Positions 45,885 through 61,390 are shown, counted from the stretch's first letter. The stretch is DNA of 64,000 nt from Gymnorhina tibicen (GCA_013399875.1 VXAZ01000263.1:1303262-1367261); one strand, 5' to 3'. Numbers and translations: made by a program. The notes: generated from the letters alone by a model not told the origin.

Positions 45885-48800
45885 CTGCGGATGGAGGAAA
45901 AGAGATACTCATTATGAAAATTCTTTTTAAAACAGGCCTGGATTTCAGATGGGAAAATTTGACAGGTCTCAGAATACTTTACAAGCCTGTTCATCATCAG
46001 AATGAAACCTGAGTAGGTTCTTTATGGTGGCTTTTTTCAATCCTCTGCCTGTTTTTTTCTTGCAGGCTTTTGATCTGCTTCTCTCCACTTGTATGAAGAT
46101 CTCCAGAGGACCATGTGGGGCAAACAATCAACCTGGAGAAATTATTCTGTCATCAGCTTGTTGAGGGAAAACCTTGTCTGCTTAAAAAGAGGGGTGGGAG
46201 GAAGGAGAGAGATGGAAGCATTGAGATAGGATCAGTAACTAAACTGCAAGGTTATCAATGTACCGTTGTGTGTTGTGAGAAGTGCCTGGGTTTTTTTTTT
46301 TTTCAACTCTGGGCTAAACTCATAGTACTAAACAAAACAAAGGCAAAAAGAGTGACATTTCACGCTGTGATGAAAATGTGATATAGGGGTGTCATCATGA
46401 ATACAGGTGTCAACAGAATGATAATTACCAACAGGACATGAATGCACACAAAGCCAAGTGCACACAAAGGCAAAGATCAAGCTGCTAGAAACCAAGCCTG
46501 CTTCATAATATCTACTCCTCTGTTTCTGGGATTTGGAGGGGAGTGTTTAACTCCTGTTTCTGGCATTAGATTTTTTCCTCCTGCCCCCTCCCTTCAGTTT
46601 ATATTGTAACCATCTATGCTTGGAAGCTTTTGTTACACCTTTGGCAGGGAAAACAGTAGTTCGTAGGCTTTTGCATCATAGAGATAGCTTTGAGGTGCCT
46701 AGAGTTGCTGCAATGTAGGGCAGTTTTTGGAAGAGAAGAGCCCTGCCTCTGTCATGCCTTCACTTTGGGCAGCTCCTCTTAAACATCAAACTGCTGCAGA
46801 GCACACTGTGTACAATGATGGCAACCCAGGCAGGCCCCACAGAGCAGACATGGCAGAAGCAGCACTGACATGATGCACTGACTCCTCATCATCCTCCTGT
46901 GTCAGGGCAGTGACAGAGGAAAGCAGATTTTCCTTTTAACACTGAAGCATGTCACAAGTCCAAACTGAAATTTCTCAATGTAATATCAGTTTCACAGACA
47001 AGTGCATTTAAAGAATAGTCTAACCTTGAGTAGGTTTCCAAAATAAGAATCTCTGTTTATGTTGGTTTATAATTTAAGACATGTCTAATACCAAAAGTCG
47101 TCCCTTGCTGTTTGGTCTTCAGATGAGATTACTGAAAACACCAAATCCTCGTAAGTCACAGTGCAATTTCTGTTTCCACTGACAGCAGCCACAGCTTCTG
47201 CAACATCTGGATTTCCTCCCTCTGCAGGAGTATGCACACAATGAGATACTGACAGCTGTCATCCCTCCTTTCCCTTGCTGCAGACTGTTTTTCAACAAAT
47301 AAAGGAGACACAGCACAAGACTTATAATGTGAGACTTACACAAGAAGCTGGTCACCAGCAGCTACTCACAGAGGAGTGGTGGCTGTGCATTTCTGGGAGA
47401 CACAGCTCTCCCCAAAAGCTGCAGGAGCAGCTTGGCTGAGGTGAGCACACCTGCCCACGTGTGTGAGCAGAAGTGGGTTAAAAGCTGGCTGGGCAGCACA
47501 GCCCACAGTGACTGCATCACCTTCATCCCAGGTCACAACGTGCACCCCCCTGAAAATCACTGCTGACAAGCACCTCTCACCTTATCCTTCTCAGGGAAAC
47601 AGTGATTACCTAGGTGTTCCCAACCCCAAGCAGCTTTCACCACCTGGAAGGGCAGCAGTTTTCCCCTCAATCTATTAAAAACCCATAGACAAGGTGGAAA
47701 ACAGCCCAACATGTTCCATCAGTAATTAACTGCTCTTATTTATGGGAAGCAATCAATCAACAAATCTCTGTTCTTAGTAAAAAGACTTAGTAAGGCCCTT
47801 CACTACTATAACACTGTTCCTATAAGTGACCTGAAGGATATAGCACATGCCCTCAAAAATCCAAGTTTCTTTTTCAAGTTCTCTACAGAGAATTCAGTAA
47901 TTCCACTGCTATATAATGTGTTATTTCTCTATTCTTTACATTTAAAATAAAAGGAAATCCCTGAATTCTTTGATGGGAAAACAAAAAAAGAAACAAACCT
48001 GACTATTTCTCCATTAACCCTTGAGAGAATGTGCCCCCAAATATCTGATTCTCTAATCCAAGAGTGTATTCATAAGGAAAACTATTTTCACCCCGTATAA
48101 TATTCAATAGTTTTGCAAGTTTTCAGTATGATTTCAAACAGTTATTCTGGCCAGAACAAATGCAACACCACAGTTCTTTAAATAGATCACAATAAGCTTT
48201 CCAAATGTACCTCATTATGAGTAACAGACATCTTGCTCATTTCCAAATTAAAAATCTGTCTCCATTCCACAAATCCCTTTGCCCATCTCACTCATATTTT
48301 ATGTATTATTTGAAATCAGACAAGCTGATTCTTCTAAACCATCATTTTCAAGGAGATTTGGACACAATTTGATTACTAATTTTGTCAATTAACTTCTAAG
48401 GAACTTTCTCTTTTCATACAGAAAGGTACAACACATAAGAAAAAAAATTTATTTTGCCCTCTTCTCCAGGACTTAGAAAGTCCCACACCTTGCTACCCAT
48501 ATCTGAATACCTGTGGGGAGACAGAGAAACTGCAAGAGAATAGAAAAACTCAATAGAAGAGAACAAATTTCAGATAAAAGATCATGTCCAAAGATTATTA
48601 ACCAGTCCACACGCAAGCCAAATTCTACTTCTGATTACCCACAATATAACTACATATTTTGCCAGATTTGGATTTCTCTTAATAAAAATAAGATAGATAA
48701 TATAATCCTTTATTATTTACCAGAAAAAAAAATCCTGGGTTTTATCACTATTATCCTCTTACAGAGAGCTCTGGAATTATCTTAAACTTGCATCTACCAA

Positions 48801-51800
48801 ACACAGACCACATCAGAACTTCACTGTTTATGTGAAATTCTATAAACCTCAGCTAGATTTCTAGCTTTAAACACAGAAGCTACTTCAAAACAAAATATTC
48901 TTCAATTTCTTAAGTCATATGAAGTTCCCGTGCTCAGTTTAAGAGTGAAATGCTTTGCTCTATGAAAAGGGATTCTGGATGTTTTGGAAATGAGCTCTGA
49001 AGGTGCACAGTAATTGCCGGAGTGTCCATGAAACGAGTTCTGCAGCCTAAATGACTTCTAGTGGAACAATTCAGCCAAAGCACATCTCCAATTTTTAGGA
49101 ATAGAGGAAGTTCAATACACAATTAGATAAGTAATTTTTCTATTCATATGCTTTTTGTAGCATATATGTCAACATCAAATGTTTAAAATAACGTCAGGAA
49201 AAGAAAAGGATAGTTAAAAGAACAACCTCAGCTGTCAAAACACAAACAAGCAAATCTTTCTGACAAAATAACCTGTCAAAATTTGGCATATTTTTGGGAC
49301 ATATATCAGTGTATATAGGCTTATATTTGAGAGTACTCTCATGCATTTCCTCCCTAGACATCATCATCATCATCATCCACATTTAGCTATTATGTCCCCT
49401 GTTACATACCTCTTGCAACCAGGCCTACATTAGTACATTCAGTTCTTCTGACAATTAATTTTGGAAGCCTCCAAACAGCCCCCCACTCCTTCTCCAGTTG
49501 CTTTGTGTTTCTCATAGCTGTATTCATCTGCATTTAACCCCACACATACTCACTTTTCTAGGCATTTCTCAGCATTAAGGCCACATTAAGCCCCTTGATA
49601 TAAGCAATTCACATTACTTCTCAGGTTTTTTTTCTAAAAGATCAGATTTAATTTGAAAATCAGCTAAACTGGATTAACAACTTATGTAATTCTTACTATA
49701 CCTAATCAACATGTGCTGTAGCCACAAGGAGAAAAAAATTTTAAAAATCAATACTGCATGAGAGATTCCTCCCTAGCTGTAATCAAATATACTCACACAA
49801 ACACATGGCTTAAAAATTGTCATGGCTGTTTACGTTATCGGCACCTAGAGAAAGTGCACACCAGTTTTAACTGAATAGTATTCAACCTCAAAATCATCTA
49901 GTTCACTATCTTGCCAAAGCAACTGTAATTTAAATCTCTCTAAGGCAAACTCTTAGCAGAACAGGGAGAATGAGTGAGAAAAGTGATCATGAAATTATAC
50001 TTGCACTGAAACATCACAGAACCCAAATCCAGTTTAGGTGAAGTTTTACCAACGGCAAAAACGTGACCTGAAGGGATTGTAAATAACCCTGGCATCAGTT
50101 TCAGTTGGGTACAGACTACAGAACTGGGATAGACAAATCCCTGTTAGTTTTACTAGCACACAACAACACATCAAAAGACCAACGTGTTTCAGTATTAGCA
50201 GAGGTAAATGTGAATTAGAAATGGCTATGGTTACAAAATGGGGATTGGAAAAAAAATACACACAAGACTCCTTCAGCTTCTCTGCATTTATGAAAACCTG
50301 CCTGCTCGGTGGTAACAAATACATACTCTCCATGCTTTACAACAGCATTAAAACCAGCTCATTTCTTGATTGAAAATTCCTCTTTGTTTCACAACTCTGC
50401 TTTTTAGTTTTAGATTTTTAAGCCCCTACTGGCAGAATCTACATCTGATCTACATCTACAGCATAGATGACCTTAGCTCACTTGTGGGTGTTTTGAAAAT
50501 GAGTTTTCATGTTGACAGTTACAGACTTGGCAGCCCAGTGTGAAAATAAATCTGGAATTCAACTTCCTCTTGGATTACACAGAAAATTTGTATTTTGTAC
50601 CAAATCTAAAAAACCAAAAAAAATCACCATGTTACCATTTGCTCTCTTATCTCCAGTCATAGAGAGTTACACTTTTTACACACAAGATGCAAGTTTGTTT
50701 TTAAGGCTACAATTTCCAAATATGCACACTCTTTGGTAGCATTAGATGAATCCTAAACACTGCACACTTGTATGTAATAACTGAGGCACCCTCCTTTATG
50801 AACACATTTCCATCTCCCAGCCAAACCCACAGTCTCTATTCCAGTCCTAGATTATACTTAATTTTTCAGTAGTTAAAGCAATTTTTTCTTCTGCAGAGGC
50901 CCCCTCATCCCTCAGATGAGAAAGAAAGGGTGTTTTTGACCTGAAAGGAACATTCACCTGGTCCTCTTGCTTTACAGCATAGCCTTTTTCCTTGTCTCCC
51001 TCTGCCATTAGCTTCTTCAACTAAATGCAGATGTCACCAGCCTTTCTTTAGCAAAGGGAAATAAGTGTCCCATTAAGTACTTAGAGGAGTGGACAGATTC
51101 TCCCATTCAGCTGGTTCCCTACACACTTGCTGGTGCTGAACAGCAAATCTTCTATTTCTGAGAAAGGGCTATCACAGAGAGGTCATTTTCCTCTAAGTGG
51201 TTTCCTTATTTCATCTGTTCTCAAGTTTAGTGTTAAGTTGCTGAAAGATCACCTCATTCATATGATTGGGAGCCTGTTCGCCTCCAGAGTGTAGGGTGAA
51301 TGAGGCAATAATTATTTGTTGGAAAAATACAGGTAGTTTAGCTTGCATTGCAAAGAAATATGCCCGAATTTGTCATTATTCCAGGGACGAATCCTGAGAC
51401 CTTTATTTCCTTTTCAGAGAGTCAGGCCCTGCTCACAATGGTGAAAAATTACATGCAGATAGTCCCAGCTGCTGCTCCCGCTCGGTGAGAGCCCAAAGTG
51501 AGCTGGGGCAAAGGGGCTGCCTGACCAAGCACTGCTGCAGACCACGCGTGCACCCACAGCCCGGGGCTTCTCCAAGAAGGAAAGCAGTCACCAAGTAAGG
51601 TAGGATGAGAGTTTAATGTACTTTAACACACCAGTGAAGTTCCCCAAGCCAAAGGGTTCCCCCTGCCTCCTTCGGCGTAAGTGGGGCTTTCAGCTTTAGA
51701 GCCTGGTTTACATTACTCTAGAAGCTTCTTTTGGGAGTCTCTTACTTTTGGGGGCAGGAGAAGTTCAGGCTACTTTTCTTCAAGAAAAAAAAAGCAAGTG

Positions 51801-54299
51801 CAGCATTAGTGGAATAAATGCAGAGTTTCCCATGTTTAGTCAATCCATGGACAGATTTCTCAGACCACTTTCCATGAGATTTTTCCCAGCCAAATACAGT
51901 CACTGTTATAGCTACTAGGACAATTTCCTATAATTAAATGCAAGATTAAAACTTCCAAACAATAAGACCATTAAATGTCAGGAAACTCTAATAAAGGAGT
52001 AAAAAAGAGTGACAGAGATCAGAAAGATTTTTCCACAGAAGAGTCTTGACCCATTCCTCCTAGGCTGCACCTGCTCTCAGAATAAAAAAGCAGCAAACTG
52101 CCCCAAGGAAGAAAAAAGCTTACTACACAGCCCCTATGAGCTGCATTTAAGATGCATGTTCATTATTTTGCAGAAGGAATGTTCAGCAGGATCAATATGC
52201 CATCAAGATAAAAGAATAGTATAAATTGTCCTGAGAGTTGGTCAGAATTTTCTTTACTGTCAGCCAGGGAATTAAAAACAGGGCAGGAGGCATATTAAAA
52301 CTGTGCTTTTATAAGCTTAATCAGTAGGCTGGAAAATGAGTTTCACAAAGAGATAATGAGCTCCCAAATCATAATTTGCCAAGGGTGCCTCGATTCTCGC
52401 TCATCTTCAGATCATTTACGAGCACCCAGCACAAGAACACCTTTCTGCCCCAGGCTCCCACCAAGCAGGGGCATGTGCCAGAACAGCTCTTCCTGTGCAA
52501 GGAGGCATTACCAGTTTAGTGGTCCTAAAAAGGACATGAATTTGGATCAAGATGGATATTTCATGGTCATTATCAAAGCTGAGAATGAAAGCATTTTTGT
52601 CCCCCGTTGAATAAATATTTACTTCCTGTCTTGGGCATCTTCATAGATACAGCAAAGAGCTAATCACAGTAAGTTGATGACAAAATCAGTTATGCTGCCA
52701 TCACTGTGGCTTTACCAACCCCACAGTCTGTGTTCTCATCCCACGCCATCCCCAGAACTATTAGGGCATTTACCCAGTACACAGGAGAATAGACTGAATG
52801 TCCCTCCTCTAGCTCCATCTTGGGAGCTGCATGAGGTCAAAGGATGAAACTTACACCTGGGTTAGTGGCAACAGGTTTTGTCCCCACCAACTCACACTGA
52901 ACTGGTTATACGAAGACTGTAATGTCAATTACAGCAAATGAGAGAATAATCCAGTTCAGCATATGCTCTAGATCAGTGCCTAAAGCACTGTCCTGAGAAA
53001 AAAAAATTGAAATAAAGCTCTCAGACTAGAGAGGCATTAAACCTCAGTCTTCTACATCTTAGTCAAGCAGCTAGAACCCTCAATTAACAGAGAGGAGCTA
53101 CTGCAGAGGCAGCTTTCTATCATGGCAACCAAAATTTTTTACAAATAACATCAGAAGACTGATAACAGAAGTTAAAAACGTGGTCTTTTCATTCAAGCTG
53201 ATATTTTATTTCTCCTTTTAAGGCAACACACAAAAGCCATATACATATCTCCATTCTTGCTACCAGGACTCAGGCTTGTTTTCCTCTCCCACCCATACAT
53301 CACCAATCCACAAATGCCCTACGCTAAAAGGACTCACTGGATCTTTTCACGAGAAAGGTTGGAATCTGAGGGAACAGTCTTGTCATTTGACTCCTCTATG
53401 CATTATGTTTTTTTAATTCCTCTATAATTTGTATTTAGAGTTAACACTTATCTGTACAAAATTCAACGTTAACTCCTTCCCACTTGTTTCACCCTCTAGT
53501 GCTTTCATATTATTTGATTGCACCCTGCTCTTGCCAGGGATTTAGACTGACTGGGTATTAATTGTCTGTTACATCACTTCTTTGCTGTGCAGCAAGCAAA
53601 ATTTTCTCTTGTAAAGAGTTATCTTCATCCCAGGACCTGGGTGGATTCCAAGAGAGCTATTTGTTTGTCAGGGCAAAATTCAATAAAAAATGTTTATCTT
53701 CAGGAGTTATTTATCTTCTGCTAGAGAACAGAGTAATTAAAAAATGGTATAGTTTGGGGGAAGTGAATAGGTTGCTGAGTTGTCTTTTTCTGTTTAAATT
53801 TGGTGTTGCACTCCAAAGTTCACTAGCACTTCAAAATCCTTTTTGTTCTAGCAAAAGAATTACAAGGGGGAGGAGTGCTCCCATCTTTGCACATATCCTT
53901 TCTTTTTTCCATTCTGTCGCATCTCTGAACAAGTTAGACATTCCCTAAGTTGTTCATTTCAGTGGAGAATGAGGATTAGGCCCCTTACCTTAGCAGTCAG
54001 GCAAATAAGATCAGATATTTATATGGAGGGGAGGGAGGAAAGGAACCTGTTACTCTCTCTCTTTGGTTGTTTGAACATGCATTTTTAATAGCACAGTTTA
54101 TCTCCCACAGCAAGGAACAACCTACCCCACATTCTTCACTGAGGGAACTCGAAGTTGATGCTTCCTTCCCTTGTTCATTAGCTGAACATGCCCATCACCA
54201 GGCCTTAGCAGACGTGTCTGAACTGGTAAGACTAATCCCCACTTTGAACTGCCCTTCTCTGAAATACTCTGAACTTCTTTACTGTGCAGGCGACCGTGC
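45885..54299. other. Upstream region, no recognised gene
   Basis: Mostly unique AT-rich sequence, with two GC-richer patches at about 47350-47600 and 51430-51600. The second has several CpGs. Frames at 52356-52610 and 53562-53948 (+) match no known family. Confidence 0.55.
49359..49378. repeat. (ATC)n microsatellite
   Basis: About six units of ATC/TCA in CATCATCATCATCATCATCC. It is short and imperfect at the edges. Confidence 0.85.
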
Positions 54300-54420
54300 A
54301 CTCCACAGAGAGTGGAATATCTCCTTCACTGGAGACAATCCTGTGCCATGTGCCTGAGCAGGGAGGTTGGACAAGGTGACCCACTGTGGTCCCTTCCAAC
54401 CTTGCCCAGTCTGTGATTTT
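54300..54420 (+). mobile_element. CR1 LINE 3' end fragment
   Basis: The segment AATATCTCCTTCACTGGAGA, then GAGCAGGGAGGTTGGACAAG, GACCCACTGTGGTCCCTTCC and AACCTTGCCCAGTCTGTGAT is the sense CR1 3' end with the terminal GTGAT motif. Only about 120 bp remain. The two minus-strand open frames over it are shadows. Confidence 0.82.
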
Positions 54421-57400
54421 GTCCAATCTTTGCTGTTACAAGAGTCTGCAAGGCAACATCTGAGGACTGAAAATGAAAACATACTGGTGGTTCAGCATTA
54501 CACACCTTAATTTTTATCTTCCTCCATGCAAAACCAGCGCAAAGAGCTACAAAGTTTAAGCTCTAAATTTCATACCCATTTTCTAGAGAAAACATAGAAG
54601 GAATGAATGCTTGCAAATCTTCATTAGTCCGTACATTATGGAAAGATACCGTAGGCTAAATATCAGAATTGCCTATTAAATACCATAGCAACAGATCAAA
54701 GTATATGTTAGTACACTAAATGAAAACACTGCAAAAAAATCCCAAAAACGAAAAACATTGTGATTAAATGTATGTTAAAATAATCCATAAAATCAAAAAG
54801 TGAGAAAAATATATCCGCAAGAATTACAGCTCCACTTGATCTATTTCTTTCCTTACTATTAAGTCCAGTGCATTATTTATTCATTCAAGTGCTTTAATCA
54901 AGATAACCACTCAGAAGTCATTTGATTTAAAACTACTTTTACTGCTAAGCGTAGCAGTAACAGATCACAGCAATTTGCAGCCCATGGTTATGTGTGGCAG
55001 CACAAAAAGCTTGCTGTACTGAGGACACTCTGCATGGCCACAGACAAGAAAGACATTCTGGGGTGTAAAAGGAGATTTTTGCTTTTCTTTGATAAAGAAA
55101 TACTGTTGTGAGAGACAGCCTTCCCCCTTTTGCTCAGCCCACAGACCCACACTAACCACACCAAACAAGGTTTGAAGGCTTTTCCTGCAAGATGAGACAG
55201 TGTCTAACTTCAGCGCGTTTCAAGCATACAGCTCTACCTGTGGGAGCCAGGCTACAGCAGCAGGGGACCCCAAGCATTTTTAAAAATCTGTCCAAGAATC
55301 AGGTAAATACTCAGCACATTTGCATGGAAAAAACACACTCTATTGTGCCTACACAGCTTGCACAAGTGTTGTCAGGCTTTTGAGTACAGAGCAGCAGTGG
55401 CTGAAACGATGCAGGGATAGCCACAGACTCTCATGTTTGTTACCAGCTGCACAAGGACAACAGTTCTTCCCAAAACATGTTTTTTTAGGTAAAGCCATGT
55501 TCAATAGATTTTTTTTTTCCTTTTCTATGTATTCTCACACTGTGGCTGGAGAGTCTCCTGCACTTTATTGTGTATAAAGGTACTCATTCTTTTCTCTACA
55601 CTTTTTTGGGCAGTGAAAACAAAATCAGATTAAAAGGACCAAAATATTAGCATGTTGATCGTTGAAAACATCTCAAGTAAAATGTTAAATAAATCATTAA
55701 AAAAGCATCAGAGTTGGTGTTTGGGGTTTTTTTTAGCTTGATACATCTGAAAGATTTTTTTCAGAAGCTGAATTTCATAGAACATTTGGAACTTCATTTC
55801 CATTTCAAATCGGGGTGCTGGAGAAATAAAGAGCTGGTTTTCCTAAAATACGTGTTGGGAAGTTCTCCTGTGAAATGGAGAAATCCATTTCTCAGCCAGC
55901 TGGTGCCATCAGATCTCTCTGAAATCAAGCCACTAGGAGATACAAAAACTTTTAAGTAACATGAAAAGGAATACATTGAACACTCCAGCTAAATTGGAAC
56001 ACAGATGGTTTTAAAATTAGAACAGAGAAAAGAACATATGAATAACAATGGGTCACAAAACAGAGAAGAAGCAAGAACTTTAGCAATACTATTCCTGAAT
56101 AAAATACAAATCACAGCTTCAAGAGCATCCTTGGAGCAATGGAGAGCTGCAGACCTATGATTAACTTAAAAGAAATACTGGAGAAAACTAGCAAGCTCAT
56201 GTCAGGTTGCAGAGCTGCAGAAAATGAAGATCATGTTTTAAAAATTGGCTCAACACATACACACACAAACTCCACGTATGTAATAAATCTTTTCATACAT
56301 AAAAAAATTATTCTTTCCTCAACACGACCCGGGTACAACCTCAGAGACAATCACATAAGAGAGAGAAAATCACGTTTTTGATGTGAAAGTAGATGAAAGC
56401 TTGTGGCAACAACAATTCCAATAGTAAAAAATAGAATCCAAGTAAAGTAGATGAAAACAGTTACTAAAATAATCTACAACTGTAACCACTAATGGTTGTA
56501 ATAACCTTTAAACAGATGCATCAGGATGTGATCTTTTATCTGTTTTTAAAGCAGTATATCCACAGACCACAACTATACTTGTAGCTTATAGCTTAAGCTA
56601 GCACGTGGGAAGGGAGATCATAAACAAAGCCTACTGTTTTTACACTTTTTCTACACAGTCCACATAATTTTCAGCTTTACTTCCAAACAAAAGTAACTAC
56701 TATTGCTTTTTGTAACTACTATTACTTTTTATTATTCTGTGCAAGAAGCTGCTCTCTTAAGATGAAAGCATGCTACTTGCAAGACAAATACATTTGGGAA
56801 AACAATTGTGCTTTGGAGAGTTTACTGTCTAGTTTAATGCCAAACACTATAAGTGGGAATAAAAATAATATATGGAAAGAATATACAACATAGTGCACAA
56901 GTTAAAAAAAGCCCACACTTAAATTCATTTTTCTTAAGTAAATAACATTTTCAATTCTCTTTCAGCTTTGTATTTCTATTTTCCTTCAGCTAAAGCACTG
57001 CTTAAACAACTTCAACTAGATAAAGCACTCTCTATAAAATCCATTGATTATTATATACTGTTTCTATTGTAATAATCCTACATTTGTGCCAGAGACTGCA
57101 TAAACACCAAGATGATAGCATCTGTCCCAAAAGCTTAGTAATTATATTTGCATTACACGAGAACATGTGGATACAGACAGAACAGCCAGTAAAGCAATGA
57201 GACCCCACCCAGCAGCATGAGGAGTTGAGGTCCTTGGGCCCTTCTCTTGGAGCAGCAGGGGAAATAAGCTGGGTAAATTCCTTCCACAGCCATAACCCCA
57301 GCCCCTTCCTCCCAGCCTTTCCATGCTCTTTCCTGTCACATTGAAGCATCTCTTCTGGGAATGGAAGAGAAATTACTTAGACCATGAAGAGTTCAGCCAA

Positions 57401-60400
57401 GATGTGTTCAGGTCTTAACACAAGAGAGCCTTAATAGGGAGGGGAACAGGTAGATATAGAGATATTTGCTAGGATTTCTTACCTGGAATGAGAGGAAGCA
57501 AAATGATGAAGATACTCTTTTAACTTTTAAGCAGGACACATCACTGATTACAGGGAGAAGGCAACATTACCAGTACTGAATGAGGAAGGAGCTGTAACAT
57601 CTGAAGCCACAAAGGACCTTGCAAAGAGCACAGACAGAGGTCAGTGCAGAAGAAGGCAGCACCAAGTCAACAAAGAAATAGGCAACACTGACATAGCCAG
57701 CTAAAACCATACTTTCACATCCTCGAGAAGTACAAGCAGAGCATGAATACACCCAGCAAACCAACAGACAATGATGCAGAGCCCCCATCTCTGGAACAAG
57801 TCACAGAGTGTAACGACAAGAGCAGTCTCATCTGCTTGCACAACGAGGGAAAACTTAGAGATATCATGGAAGCGATCTGCAGTCCGTAGACACTGCCTAG
57901 AGATAATCACATTAACACAGATCAATCCACTGGGTATGCATATCAGTGTTTGAAAGTAATTACTTCCAGAATTCACTTACTTCTTATACTCACATTGTTT
58001 CTATGCACACAGTAAACTGTAGCATTTCATTACTTTATTTCAAAAATCTGCATTAACAGTACCAGACAAGGATCTCAGCTTGTAAATAACCCAAATGCTC
58101 ATACTGGGCTAAAATAAAGTTCCATAATGCCATTATTTTAAAAATACTATGAACTGTGAGCAAGAGAAGAACAAAACTGACTATGAGCATAAATACCTGG
58201 GCCAGATTTATAATCCATAACTTTGCAAGGACAGATGACCTTGTGGGCAGGTTCTTTTACAGTAGAGATGCTTGTTCTAGGGATATAAAACATCATGCAG
58301 TTAATGATGTGGACAGACTTAGCTTTTAATAAGTTTCATCTGAGTTCATATATTGACTTAAGTTAGCATGGTAAATTTATGAAGAAGTATGGGAGCTAAA
58401 ATACACCTATAGGAGTAGCAATTAGGTCACACAATTTTCCCATGCCTTAAAGAAAATCATCAACCAACATAACACTTCAGGCCACTTAAGTTTTCTATCT
58501 AAATATTTATATTAGGAAAAATTTAGGCAGAGACTTAGTTGAGTTGAGACTTCAGTCTATTTTTATGCATGTGTGTTCTTAATATCCTAGTAAATAGTTG
58601 ATGAAGTAGATTTAGCGGCTCTACTAAATTACAGTGTCTTATATTTACATGTTTATTTCATCACCTGTACCTTTAAGTTATTTATATGGGAGAAAAATTA
58701 CCTCGGCTTAGATCCAGACTAAGGCCTTTTAAACACTAAGTAGGAACACAGTAAGTTGGAAGTGCCTGTATGTCTTGTGTAGATCAGGACAGAAGGATAA
58801 GTGTTTGGCAGCAAGCATAGAAGGCAAAATAATATATAATCTACAAGCAGCACTGGTACAGAGAACATAATCCAGTACGCTGAAAAGGGGGAAGCACGAA
58901 GGTAATGTGGTATCGGCAGTTAAACAAGACTGTGACTACTTTCCTCAAAATTCACATTTCCCAACACTTTCCATATTTAGCACCTTAGCTTTGGTCACTG
59001 CCACAAGCATCTCCCTTCTTCCACAAGAGAACACAAAACAAAGGGGTCCACAAACTCTAAAGAACATCCAGATGGGAATCAATTTGAGTTGTTTACAGAA
59101 CTCATGTGGTTTGTATGCTTCCCTGATACACAAAAGCTTGTACCACTGACTTCCATCAATTTAGTTTCCCATTTTACTGCAACACATTAAAGTAGCCATT
59201 CTTCTCTTCTCCATTCAGGAGATGCATACACGAGACTTCACTGAAGGGTGAGATGTTGTGTTAATGTGGGTAACGTGAATAAAATTTGTACAATTCCTCC
59301 CTAATTTTAAAATTGTCATAGAAAAAGGAAGAATAAAAATAAGTTTCCACCAGCTGAAACATTTTGCAAGATCATAGTTTCTCTGCACTTTCATGCAGCT
59401 GAACAACTCCAAACCATTCCCAGACTTGTTCCAGCACCTCTGAAACAGTCCTGCAGCATAATGACCCCAAGCCAAACCACTGGTTCCACTGCCTCCACAG
59501 CCAAGCTTTCGCACAGCCACCTTCTGTCCTGTCACAAAGGAAAGCATTGCATGTGCTTCACGGTTTTTTTACATGTAGAACTGTTGCAAATACCTTTTGG
59601 CTGGCCTGGCTGGTACCCACATTCACTATATTGCACTAACATCTTGCTACAAACCCTTCATACCACCAGAACATTACAGGTTTGTAAAATAGCATTCAGT
59701 AGTTGAAATCCCAGTTTTTTCAAGTGCTGCATGTCTGTCAAAAGAAATGGCACATGTACCAAGTTCCAGACCCTGCTGTGCAGAAAACCACAGTTATTAT
59801 ACTACTAAAGGTCTTAGGCCATCGTGGCATTGTTTCATTATGCTCTGCAAGAAAGATAGCAAAGAGATATTTTCTGTCATAAGCTACCAGAAATACTAAC
59901 ATTATTTCCCCCGTAGAACTAACATCTTAGATAAACAAGCAGGAAAATCAAACCCTGTGGTTTCCAGGACCTGATTCCTCAAGAAAGCACTGACAAAGAC
60001 ACACAGTAACTTCGGGCACCTGAGTCACTCAGTGTCAGGCAGCAGCAAAGGGCCAGCTGCTCGCCAGGGCAAGGCAAGCCAGTAGCCCTGGTGGCCCTCA
60101 GCACCAGGTCCCAGGGTCTGGGGACAAGAGGGAGACCTTGGTCATGGGGTTCATCAATGCCCCTGGACAAGACAAAAAAGGAACCAGATCCAAGGCCCCT
60201 CTGGGAGCCACAGGCAGGACCACACAGAGCTCTCTCCTGGACTCTGCTGTGAGCCAGGCAGTGATGCCACCCGGCTCACCCAGCCAAGCAGAGGTGGGGC
60301 TGGGCTGTCACAGGTGGGACAGGGTGATTTTCGTCCCATCAGCCACAGATCTGGACCTTTCTTTTCAGCAACATCCAAGCAAATGAGTCTGGCTTCCCAC

Positions 60401-61314
60401 TGCCTTTCACTGCAGCTGCTACCCATGCCTCCCTGAAAGGTGGCAGGCCTCACATGCCCATGATCCATGGCTGGCTGCTCATGCATGGGAGATACAGGAG
60501 CCCATCATCCCATGGACTGAGCACAGCATAGCAACTGGCCTGCTCCCAAACTTCAGAGGCTTATTTCTCTCATCAAGCAAATACAGAAAGATGTACCTCT
60601 GAGACTGTGACTAATGTTTGGTTTTATCAATCATCCAAAAATCCAGCTTAAGAATTAGCTACCCTTAATTTACTTTGATTTCTTAAGACAGATTATTGAA
60701 TAATTGGAGATATTCTTACTTGCCTTTATTTTATACCAGAAGGATATAAACACATTAATGTCATGGACTCCTTGTTACACAAATTACCGTAGTTACCAGC
60801 CTCAAGATGCATACTCTACTCCATCATCCATTCATTTTCAGCTGCAAAGTACCTATGCCAGGGCCCTGGAAATGCATTCACAGGAACCAGTTAAACAGGG
60901 ACACTGTACCATGTCTGTGTCAAGTGTTCTTGCTGAAAAGTCTCTTTTCTGGAGTTGTCACTAAACACCTCCAGGAAAAACAAACACCAATGAAGCAAGA
61001 GCGCACTAGAAGGAAAACTAGAGCAAAAATATCTCATATGAAAACTGGTATTGTTCCAAACCTGCAAAGTACCGAAATGTAGAACCATCTACGCAGTGGC
61101 GGGCAGAAAAAACGACCAGCATCAGATTTTACAAGTGCAAAAAGCAAAGTTCTGAGTTCTCTGTATCACGCTCCATAGCGTGAACTCAGTTACTGGTATC
61201 TCCACCACAATCAGAAACATTTTTATGTTCCCTCTCTAGGGATGCTTCCCTCTCTCTGGCATGCTTCTGCAATTCAGCCTCAGAACACCATAAATCTGAC
61301 TTCTAACTTCAAAT

Positions 61315-61390
61315 CAATATGGAAGGCCAGAGGCACCCCTGTAATGTTCTAGTCTGAGCTTTTGCACAACAGAACAGAAAGCCTCCTCTG
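61315..61390 (-). mobile_element. Possible ancient CR1/L3 relic
   Basis: GGAAGGCCAGAGGCACC, then GTTCTAGTCTGAGCTTTTGC and ACAACAGAACAGAAAGCC resemble the ATCTAGTCTGACCTCCTGCA type of 3' end in old amniote LINEs. The segment is short and diverged. Confidence 0.25.

Noticed and set aside
49359..49378. Tandem repeat that could suggest an array
   Set aside because: It is a six-unit trinucleotide microsatellite with no spacers; no CRISPR-like structure exists in this vertebrate DNA.
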